In this document: piece after piece, positions 14,059 to 21,021 of the stretch
Position numbering within the stretch: the first letter of the stretch is position 1
How the letters are laid out: each line of letters begins with the position of its first letter
NCBI GenBank assembly: GCA_052035955.1
Contig: JBPOHD010000089.1
Coordinates: forward strand, 1 to 30,955
Source of the DNA: JAEUNJ01 sp052035955
GTDB taxonomy: Bacteria > Pseudomonadota > Gammaproteobacteria > Burkholderiales > Rhodocyclaceae
Direction: 5' to 3'
DNA: 30,955 nucleotides
Translations under genes and position numbers: made by a program
Notes under the pieces: model-generated
The model's database searches: none
Seen by the model: only the letters and a program-made list of their open reading frames with translations
What the model was told of the DNA's origin: nothing

Positions 14059-15249
14059 TCACTTCCGGTTGCGGCCGAACTGGTCGTGGCTCGAAACCCA
14101 GTCGCCATGGAGAACTGCCGAGGCCAGGGAGGTTTCCCCGGCCAGGACCACGGCGGCGCAGATCTCGGCGAACTTGTTCGCGCCACCCTCGCCGTAGCAG
14201 CCGAGGATTTCCAGGCATTCCCGCTGGGTCGCCAGGCCGGTGCCGCCGCCGTAGCTGGCGACGATCAGCGAGGGCAGGGTGATCGACCAGTAGTAGTCGC
14301 CGTTGTCGAGCAGTTGCGAATAGGTGATGCCGGCATGGGATTCGGCGACGTTGGCGGCGTCCTGGCCGCAGGCGATGAACAGGGCGGCGAGGCCGTTGGC
14401 GGCATGGCTGCCGTTGTTGGCGGAGCCGGCGAGGAAGGCCCCGGCCTGGGCCACCTGCCGGCCGGCGAAGAGCTCGCGGGTGTCGACGCCCATCAGGCGC
14501 TTGATCACGTCGCGGCGGATCACCGCTTCGGCCACGACCCGCTTGCCGCGCGTCTCCAGCATGTTGATCTGGGAGTGCTTCTTGTCCGTATCCATGTTTC
14601 CCGACAGGATGAACTTCGCGCCGCCCGGATAATGGTCTGCGATCCAGCGGCAGGCGACGAAGGTGGCCTTGCCGGTCATGTTCTGGCCGGCCGCATCGCC
14701 GGTCGTGTAGTTGAAGCGCAGGTGGCGCATGGGGCCGATGGCGTGCTGGTAGATGTTGATCAGCTTGCCCGAACGCGTCGTCGACTCGGCGGCCGCCTTG
14801 ATCTCCGCGAAATGCTCGTCTACCCAGTGCCCCAGGTGGCGGGCCTGCCGCGCGTCGTCCATCAGGAAGACCGGGGAGCGCTGCATGTATTGCTCGACCA
14901 CCGTCGCCTTGACGCCGCCGCATTCGGTGAGCAGGCGCATGCCGCGGTTGTAGCTGGCGACCAGGGTCCCCTCGGTGGTGGCCATGGGGACATAGAACTC
15001 GCCCCGCGCATGCTCGCCGTCGATGAGCAGCGGGCCGGCCAGGCCGATGGGCACCTGCGCGACGCCGATGAAGTTCTCGATGTTGCCGGGCAGCAGGCCG
15101 GGATCGAAGGAGTGCTTGTCGATATGGACCGGGTGCACGCCGGTATGTGCGGCCAGGAAGGCGCGCCGGCGCTCGGCCGCGGCCCCGGTGTAGTCGTTGT
15201 CGTGGTCGCGGGGAATCTTGTGTTCGTCGGCATCGGGACGCGGGTCCAT
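14059..15249 (-). CDS. Hydroxymethylglutaryl-CoA reductase, class I-like
   Basis: 396 residues from the ATG at 15249, which follows AGGAGGAG. HMG-CoA reductase interconverts HMG-CoA and mevalonate with NAD(P)H. All four catalytic residues can be placed: Glu93 in ATTEGTLVAS, Lys223 in TDKKHSQIN, Asp297 in GQDAANV, and His388 in SSHDQFGRNR near the C-terminus. Substrate and cofactor motifs are present: ENFIGVAQVPIGLAGPL (58-74), TTGDAAGQNMTGKA (182-195) and SYGGGTGLATQ (332-342). The position of the C-terminal His and the spacing resemble the class I (eukaryotic and archaeal) type rather than Pseudomonas mevalonii. No other mevalonate-pathway gene is nearby. It is transcribed alone, facing the TPR gene. 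Direction in vivo (mevalonate synthesis or breakdown) is unknown. Confidence 0.88.
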   Translation of the reverse strand: MDPRPDADEHKIPRDHDNDYTGAAAERRRAFLAAHTGVHPVHIDKHSFDPGLLPGNIENFIGVAQVPIGLAGPLLIDGEHARGEFYVPMATTEGTLVASYNRGMRLLTECGGVKATVVEQYMQRSPVFLMDDARQARHLGHWVDEHFAEIKAAAESTTRSGKLINIYQHAIGPMRHLRFNYTTGDAAGQNMTGKATFVACRWIADHYPGGAKFILSGNMDTDKKHSQINMLETRGKRVVAEAVIRRDVIKRLMGVDTRELFAGRQVAQAGAFLAGSANNGSHAANGLAALFIACGQDAANVAESHAGITYSQLLDNGDYYWSITLPSLIVASYGGGTGLATQRECLEILGCYGEGGANKFAEICAAVVLAGETSLASAVLHGDWVSSHDQFGRNRK

Positions 15250-15418
15250 GGGGTCTCCTCCTGTGGGTGGCCGTCGTGACCGGTTCCACCGATGCGGATC
15301 GGGTGGGTGGGGCGGACCGGGCGACAGGGCCGGAGTTTGCCATGGACATCGCGCGGCGCCTCCTGTACTGCACCGCAGTCCGTCCGGCGGCCGGGGACCG
15401 GCGGCGCGGCGGTGCCCG

Positions 15419-15745
15419 ATCAACATCCCCGCCGCCGACCTCGCGGCGGCCGTGGCCGGCTGCGGGAATTCGTCGGGCCGGCGCCGGGACAAGTTCGCCG
15501 ACTTCGGCCTGACGCCCGTGCCGGCGAGCCGGGTGGCGGCGCCCCCGATCGCCGAGTGCCATGCGAACCTGGAGTGCCGCGTGGCCTACCGGCGGCTGGC
15601 GAACCGCTACGACTTCTTCGTGCTGGAGGTGGCGAAGGCCTGGATCGATCCCGCCTGCCGGGATCCGCGCACCCTGCACCACGGGGGACGCGGCGCCTTC
15701 ATGGTGGCCGGCGAGACGATCCGCCTGCCGTCGAAGGCGAAATGA
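15419..15745 (+). pseudogene. Flavin reductase-like gene remnant (C-terminal half only)
   Basis: From INIPAADLAAAVAGCGN to the stop, the reading matches the second half of the flavin-reductase-like FMN-binding (flavoredoxin) proteins: DKFADFGLTPVPAS, APPIAECHANLECRVAY, NRYDFFVLEVAKAWIDPA and the terminal FMVAGETIRLPSKAK. The first half of the roughly 190-residue family, with the flavin-contacting TMSWH-type segment, is missing. Upstream in the same frame is unrelated low-complexity sequence without a plausible start or ribosome-binding site, and the other two frames do not carry the lost half. It looks like a gene broken by deletion or rearrangement close to the HMG-CoA reductase promoter region. 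Translation is unlikely. Confidence 0.75.
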
Positions 15746-15748
15746 GGC

Positions 15749-15768
15749 GGGGGGGGAAGGGGGGGGGG
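15749..15768. repeat. Long G tract (G8-AA-G10)
   Basis: Eight G, two A and ten G stand between the flavin reductase remnant and the end of the histidine kinase gene (stop at 15775). The run is the longest homopolymer pair in the window. It could slip during replication, form a G-quadruplex, or be misread in assembly. Confidence 0.8.
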
Positions 15769-15774
15769 CTGCCG

Positions 15775-18141
15775 TCAGCGGTCGAGCCAGGTCGCGAGGG
15801 TGCGGTACAGGGCGTCGGGTTCTATCGGCTTGGCGACGAAATCCTTCATGCCGGCCTCCAGGCAACGTTTCCGATCCTCGGCAAAGGCGTTGGCGGTCAG
15901 GGCGACGATCGGGAGTTCGGCCCGCCCGGGCAGGCTGCGAATGAGGCGGGCCGCCTCCAAACCGTCCATCCTGGGCATCTGCATGTCCATCAGCACGATG
16001 TCGAAATCCGCCTGGCGGGCCATCTCGACGGCGTGGACACCGTCCGCCGCGGTGGTGACCACGAGGCCCGCGTGCTCGAGGAAGGCGACGGCGATCTCCC
16101 GGTTCACCGGGTCGTCCTCGGCGAGCAGCACGCGGCGGCCTGCGCACGCCGACCTCACCCGGTCCACGGCCCGGTCGCCGGCCCGGGGTTGCGTTACCCG
16201 CACGCCGATGTCAACCTGCAGGCGGACGGTGAACCAGAACGTGCTGCCTTCCCCCGGCAGGCTGGTCGCGCCCGCGTCGCCGCCCATGATCCGGGCGAGC
16301 CGGCGGGTGATCGCAAGCCCCAGGCCGGTACCGCCGTAGCTGCGCGTCGTCGAGCTGTCCGCCTGCTCGAAGGCAGAGAAGAGCCGCGGCAGGGCTTCCG
16401 CGTCGATGCCTATGCCCGTGTCCTGGACCTCGAAGCGTACCGTGATGGCGCCGGGCTCCACGCTTTCCGCCGCGACGCGGATCGTCACCCGCCCGGCCGG
16501 GGTGAACTTGGCCGCGTTGGTCGCGTAGTTGAGCAGGCACTGCCGCAGGCGGGTCGGGTCTCCCACCATCCCCGCCGGCAGGGCGGACATCTCCAAGGCG
16601 AGCCCGACGCCCTTCTCGCGCAGCCGTTCCTGCACCATGGAGGCCACGTCGGAGACGATCTGTTCGATCCGGACGGGTTCGCGGGCCAGCTCGAACCGGC
16701 CGGCCTCGATCTTGGACAGGTCCAGGATGGCGTTGATGATCTCCAGCAGGTGGTTGCCGGCCGATTCCAGCTTGTCCAGCTGCTTGGACTGCTGCGGGCT
16801 AAGGCCGGAACGGCGGATCAGGTGTGCCATTCCGGTGATGGCGTTCAGCGGCGTGCGGATCTCGTGGGACATGTTGGCGAGGAAGGCGCCCTTGGCACGG
16901 CTGGCCTCCTCGGCCTTGTCCCGGGCCGCAGCAAGCTCTTCGGTGCGCTGGTGGACCAGTTCCTCCAGGCGGTCGCGCTGGCGGGCGAGTTCGTTTTCCG
17001 CCGCCTTGCGTTCGGTGATGTCCTGGTTGAGGCCGACGATGCCGATGATCCGGTCGCCGACCCGGATGGGGGCGACGATGTTGTTGAAGATGCGCGCCTC
17101 GCCCCTGACCTCGTATTCCACCTCGGCATTGATCACCTCGCCGCGGTAGACACGGGCATTGTTGGCCTTCCAGAGCGCCAGGTCCTCGGGAGAGATGTCC
17201 TGGTCCTCGGGACGCTTGCCGAGCAGGCTGCCCCAGTGGGCCACCACCGCCGCATTCTCCATGATGCAGCGGCCCTCCAGGTCGCGGGCCCAGATCTCGA
17301 AGGGCGTGTTGTCCACCATGGCGCGCAACAGCGACTCGCTTTCCCGCAGGGCCTGGCCGGCGCGCCAGCGCTCGGTGACGTCCCGCGACAGGACGATGAA
17401 CCGGGGTGTCTCGCCTTCCCCCGCGGCCTTGCGGGCGACCGAGAGTTCGAAACGCAGGGAGCCTCCGGGCACGTCGAGGGTGATCTGCCGGCCCATGGAC
17501 GCGCCGTCGGCCTGCGCTTCCCGGAGGGCATCGAGGCAGGTCCGGGCAGCCTCGGCCGGCAGGACGTCCGCCAACATCCGGCCGGCCAGGTCCTCGGGGG
17601 GCGCCGCCAGCAGGTCCCGCCGCGGCGAATGGCATTTCAGGTAACGGCCCTCCAGGTCCATCTCGAACATCAGGTCCGGCAGGGCGTCGAGGGTCGCCTG
17701 GTAGCTGTTCTTCAGGGACAGGACTTCCTGTTCCTGGCGCTTGCGTTCCGTGATGTCCGTGGAGATGCCCGACAGTCCCACCACGCGCCCGGCGGCATCG
17801 TGCAAGGGCTGCTTCACCGTCCAGTAGTAGCGTACCTCGCCGGTGCGGCCGACGACGTTGCGTTCCTCCCGGGCGATCGTGCGGCCGGTGGCGAGCACCT
17901 CCCGGTCGTTGTCCCGCAACTCGGCGGACTTGTCGAGGGAAAAGAATTCCTCGTCGGTGCGGCCCAGCACCTGTTCGAGGGGGCGCCCGAACAGGCTGCA
18001 CACCAGGTCGTTGGCGTAGGTGTAGCGCCCTTCCAGATCCTTCGTGTAAACGTAGGTCTCGAGGCGGTCCAGGATGGCCCGCAGCCGCCTGTTCTCCTCG
18101 GCAATGGAGGCCTCGTCCTGCCTGTCGTTCGGTGTCGCCAT
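15775..18141 (-). CDS. Soluble hybrid sensor histidine kinase with three PAS domains and a receiver
   Basis: 788 residues from the ATG at 18141. Domains in order: a short coiled start; PAS 1 (about 17-135, YTKDLEGRYTYAN, ending STDITERKRQEQE); PAS 2 (about 147-260, ending SRDVTERW); PAS 3 (about 270-378, ending NQDITERK); a coiled coil; HisKA with the phospho-acceptor His426 in NMSHEIRTPLN; HATPase with NYATNAAKF, DTGIGI and GGTGLGL; and a C-terminal receiver with LLAEDDPVNR and the phospho-acceptor Asp719 in VLMDMQMP. All catalytic motifs are intact. No membrane segment is visible, so it senses an internal or diffusible signal such as redox, oxygen or a small ligand. No partner regulator is adjacent; a phosphorelay through a separate Hpt protein is expected. 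A -10-like CATAAT (18239-18234, minus) may belong to its promoter. Confidence 0.92.
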   Translation of the reverse strand: MATPNDRQDEASIAEENRRLRAILDRLETYVYTKDLEGRYTYANDLVCSLFGRPLEQVLGRTDEEFFSLDKSAELRDNDREVLATGRTIAREERNVVGRTGEVRYYWTVKQPLHDAAGRVVGLSGISTDITERKRQEQEVLSLKNSYQATLDALPDLMFEMDLEGRYLKCHSPRRDLLAAPPEDLAGRMLADVLPAEAARTCLDALREAQADGASMGRQITLDVPGGSLRFELSVARKAAGEGETPRFIVLSRDVTERWRAGQALRESESLLRAMVDNTPFEIWARDLEGRCIMENAAVVAHWGSLLGKRPEDQDISPEDLALWKANNARVYRGEVINAEVEYEVRGEARIFNNIVAPIRVGDRIIGIVGLNQDITERKAAENELARQRDRLEELVHQRTEELAAARDKAEEASRAKGAFLANMSHEIRTPLNAITGMAHLIRRSGLSPQQSKQLDKLESAGNHLLEIINAILDLSKIEAGRFELAREPVRIEQIVSDVASMVQERLREKGVGLALEMSALPAGMVGDPTRLRQCLLNYATNAAKFTPAGRVTIRVAAESVEPGAITVRFEVQDTGIGIDAEALPRLFSAFEQADSSTTRSYGGTGLGLAITRRLARIMGGDAGATSLPGEGSTFWFTVRLQVDIGVRVTQPRAGDRAVDRVRSACAGRRVLLAEDDPVNREIAVAFLEHAGLVVTTAADGVHAVEMARQADFDIVLMDMQMPRMDGLEAARLIRSLPGRAELPIVALTANAFAEDRKRCLEAGMKDFVAKPIEPDALYRTLATWLDR

Positions 18142-18363
18142 CGATGGGTCTCGTCTCCGGTCTGGGGCCGGTTTGCGGATGGGGGCGCCTTCCAGGGTCT
18201 TCCATGACGCGAGGCATGCCCCGATGGCGGGCAATTATGGCAGCTTTCCCTCTCATCTTCGCGGCGGCCGCCGGTGCCGGATGGGCGAGAATCCGGAAGG
18301 TGCCGGTACGGACAGGACGAAGTCACGGTCTTCCCTCCCCGTCCCGGCAGGGGAGATGAAATC

Positions 18364-19206
18364 ATGGACTTCCAGCAGATCGAATACGCGGTGGCGGACC
18401 GCATCGCCACCATCACCCTGAATCGCCCCGAGCGCATGAACGCCTTCACGGAGCGCATGCGCGACGAACTGATCGCCGCCTTCGACCGGGCCGACGCGGA
18501 CGACGAGGTGCGCGTCGTGATCGTCACGGGCCATGGGCGCGCCTTCTGCGCCGGGGCCGACCTGGCGGCCGGCGGCGATACCTTCCGGTCCGACACCGAG
18601 GAGGTCTGGCGCGACGGCGGCGGCCAGGTCTCGCTGCGCATCTTCGAATCGAGGAAGCCGGTGATCGGGGCCATCAACGGCCCCGCCGTAGGCGTCGGGG
18701 TGACCATGACGCTGCCGATGGATATTCGCCTGGCATCGGAGTCGGCGCGCTTCGGCTTCGTCTTCGCACGCCGGGGGATCACCCCCGAGGCCTGCTCGTC
18801 CTGGTTCCTGCCGCGGCTCGTCGGGATTTCGCAGGCCCTCGACTGGGTCCTTTCCGGTCGTGTCTTCCCGGCCGTCGAGGCGCTTGCCGGCGGGCTGGTG
18901 AAGGAGGTCCTGCCGGCCGACGAACTGCTGCCGCGGGCCCGTGCCATCGCCAGGGAGATCGCCGACAACACCTCGGCCGTCTCGGTCGCCCTGGCCCGCC
19001 AGCTCCTGTGGCGCATGCTCGGCGCCGACCATCCGATGGAGGCCCACAAGGTCGACTCGCGGGCGATTTCGTTCATGGGACGGGCGGCCGATGCGGCCGA
19101 AGGGGTTTCCGCCTTCCTCGAGAAGCGGCCCGCCCGCTTCGTGATGCGGCCTTCCCGGGACATGCCGTCGTTCTACCCGTGGTGGACGGTGCGACCCTTC
19201 GAATGA
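18364..19206 (+). CDS. Enoyl-CoA hydratase/isomerase (crotonase) family protein
   Basis: 280 residues from the ATG at 18364, behind GGGGAGATGAAATC; the upstream extension from 18274 has no ribosome-binding site. The crotonase fold is clear: LNRPERMNAF (19-28), the oxyanion-hole motif CAGADL (62-67), and INGPAVGVGVTMTLPMDI (104-121). The two glutamates of classical enoyl-CoA hydratase align with Thr114 and Phe135. Instead a single Glu142 stands in TPEACSSWFLPRL, the place used by ECI2-type delta3,delta2-enoyl-CoA isomerases. An isomerase-like or other crotonase activity is therefore more likely than plain hydration; this is an inference from the motifs. The tail (PSFYPWWTVRPFE) is rich in aromatics. 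It is followed by a chemotaxis receptor gene and is divergent from the hybrid kinase. Confidence 0.88.
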   Translation: MDFQQIEYAVADRIATITLNRPERMNAFTERMRDELIAAFDRADADDEVRVVIVTGHGRAFCAGADLAAGGDTFRSDTEEVWRDGGGQVSLRIFESRKPVIGAINGPAVGVGVTMTLPMDIRLASESARFGFVFARRGITPEACSSWFLPRLVGISQALDWVLSGRVFPAVEALAGGLVKEVLPADELLPRARAIAREIADNTSAVSVALARQLLWRMLGADHPMEAHKVDSRAISFMGRAADAAEGVSAFLEKRPARFVMRPSRDMPSFYPWWTVRPFE

Positions 19207-19247
19207 GCGGCATACCCCGATGGAATGTCTTCCCGATCTAACCAAAG

Positions 19248-19271
19248 TGATAAAATAGGCAATTAGTTGCC
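19248..19271 (+). promoter_or_regulatory. Extended -10 promoter and small dyad ahead of the chemotaxis receptor
   Basis: TGATAAAAT (19248-19256) is an extended -10 element with TG one base ahead of TAAAAT; no good -35 accompanies it. Immediately after it, GGCAATTAGTTGCC (19258-19271) is a five-base inverted repeat at the expected start point. No sigma-28 motif of flagellar and chemotaxis genes was seen. Confidence 0.45.
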
Positions 19272-19296
19272 AATCTCGATTGTCAAGGGAGCCACC

Positions 19297-20964
19297 ATGG
19301 AGCATCTGACCGTCCGCCAGCGCCTGACCATCCTCGTCGTCCTGGCCCTGGGAGCCATCGCCGTCGTCGGCGGGGTGGGCTGGTACGGCATTCACGCCGC
19401 GGCAGCGGCGATCGAGGAAATCGGCGGCAACCGGCTGCCCTCGGTGGAAGGCCTGGGAATGGTCGCCGAGGGCCGGGTGGCGATCCGGGCCAACAATCTG
19501 ACGACGGCGATCTGGGAGAACGACTACGCCGCCCAGGAGAAGTTCGCGGGTGTCCTCGCCAAGCGCAAGGAGTTCTTTGCCCGGGTCGAGAAGGGCTGGA
19601 AGATCTACGAACCCCTGCCCCAGACGGCCGAGGAGGAGGTCATCTGGAAGGAGTTCCTGCAGGCCTGGAAGGAATGGACCGCCGGGGAACGGATGATCGC
19701 GGAGACGGTCGAGGCCCTGGCCAAGAACAAGGGCGAGCCAGGCCAGAAGGCCTTGTTCGCGGAGTTCTACAAGCGCTTCGAGGCGCTGGGCCCGAAGGCG
19801 GCGGCGGTGGATGTCCCCCTGCGCAAGCTGATCGAGTTGAACGTCCGCCTCGCCGACGAGTCGGTCGCCGGTGGGCGGGCGGAGTCCGGTCGGTCGCAGG
19901 CCGCGATGGTCGTCGCCGGCGTGTTCGCCTTTGGCCTTCTGCTCGTCCTGGGGACCCTGGTGGCCCGCAGCATCACGGCCACCCTCGGCGGCGAACCGGC
20001 GGCGGCCGCCGCCGCGGCAGGCCGCATCGCGGCCGGCGACCTGACCGGCGAAGTGGCGCCCGCGGCACCGGACGCCAGCCTGCTCGGCGCCATGCGGAAG
20101 ATGCAGGGCGGGTTGCGCGACATGGTGGCCCTGATCCAGTCGCAGTCGGACCAGGTGGAGTCCGCCAGCGCCGCCCTCTACGACACCAGCAGGCAGATCA
20201 GCGAGGCCGCCAATCACCAGTCCGAAGCCACCGCGTCCATGGCCGCCGCCATGGAGGAGTTGACCGTCAGCATCGGCCACGTGTCCGACAACGCCGAGGA
20301 AGTCAGCCAGCTCTCGCGAGCCTCCGGCAATGCGGCGCGCGACGGGGTCGAGGTGATCCGCCGCCTGGACGGGGAAATGGCGCGCATTTCCTCCCTGGCC
20401 ACGGATTCGGCCGCCAATGTCAGGCAACTGGACGAGATGTCCAACCAGATCTCCTCGGTGGTCCAGATCATCCACGAGATCGCCGACCAGACCAACCTGC
20501 TGGCGCTCAACGCGGCGATCGAGGCTGCGCGGGCGGGCGAGCAGGGCCGTGGCTTTGCCGTCGTGGCCGACGAAGTGCGCAAGCTCGCCGAGCGGACCTC
20601 GTCGTCCACGGTCGAGATCCGCGGCATGATCGCCAAGGTGGGCGAGCACACCCAGCAGTCCGTGCGCCTGATGGGCGAGCAGGTGGAGCAGGTGCGGGCG
20701 GGCAGCGAACTGGCTGCCCAGGCCCTGGCGGTCATGACCTCCATCGCCGACGAATCCTCCCGCGGCGTCCAGGCCTTCGACGAGATCGCCAACTCGGTGC
20801 GCGAGCAATCCGGCGCCAGCACCCAGCTGGCCCAGAACATCGAGAGCGTCGCCAACATGACGGAAGAGACCAGCGCCGCGGTCTCCGAGTCGGCGGCGGG
20901 CGCCCAGCAACTGCAGGGCCTGGCCGGCCAGATGCGGGAGACCGTGCGCCGGTTCAGGCTCTAG
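19297..20964 (+). CDS. Methyl-accepting chemotaxis protein
   Basis: 555 residues from the ATG at 19297, behind AAGGGAG. Order: a first membrane helix (LTILVVLALGAIAVVGGVGW, about residues 10-29); a periplasmic four-helix-bundle sensor domain (about 30-205) with ENDYAAQEKFAGVLAKRKEF; a second membrane helix (AAMVVAGVFAFGLLLVLGTL); an Ala-rich HAMP linker (AAGRIAAGDLTGEV); and a long cytoplasmic coiled coil. The conserved tip sequence is complete (EIADQTNLLALNAAIEAARA, then GRGFAVVADEVRKLAERT) and would bind CheA and CheW. No C-terminal CheR-docking pentapeptide is present. The ligand is unknown. Next to catabolic genes, it may guide movement towards a growth substrate. Confidence 0.93.
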   Translation: MEHLTVRQRLTILVVLALGAIAVVGGVGWYGIHAAAAAIEEIGGNRLPSVEGLGMVAEGRVAIRANNLTTAIWENDYAAQEKFAGVLAKRKEFFARVEKGWKIYEPLPQTAEEEVIWKEFLQAWKEWTAGERMIAETVEALAKNKGEPGQKALFAEFYKRFEALGPKAAAVDVPLRKLIELNVRLADESVAGGRAESGRSQAAMVVAGVFAFGLLLVLGTLVARSITATLGGEPAAAAAAAGRIAAGDLTGEVAPAAPDASLLGAMRKMQGGLRDMVALIQSQSDQVESASAALYDTSRQISEAANHQSEATASMAAAMEELTVSIGHVSDNAEEVSQLSRASGNAARDGVEVIRRLDGEMARISSLATDSAANVRQLDEMSNQISSVVQIIHEIADQTNLLALNAAIEAARAGEQGRGFAVVADEVRKLAERTSSSTVEIRGMIAKVGEHTQQSVRLMGEQVEQVRAGSELAAQALAVMTSIADESSRGVQAFDEIANSVREQSGASTQLAQNIESVANMTEETSAAVSESAAGAQQLQGLAGQMRETVRRFRL

Positions 20965-21021
20965 CCCGGCAGCGGATCGCCGCCGCAACCGCCGACCGCT
21001 CCCGTACCGCCGAAAGTCCCG

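Noticed and set aside
15292..18207. 971-codon open frame on the plus strand opposite the hybrid kinase
   Set aside because: The composition is that of an antisense frame (Gly, Arg, Val, Asp rich, no domains), and the minus strand has complete PAS, HisKA, HATPase and receiver motifs.
18253..20988. 911-codon open frame on the minus strand opposite the crotonase and chemotaxis receptor genes
   Set aside because: It spans two real plus-strand genes and their promoter region and shows no recognisable protein features.
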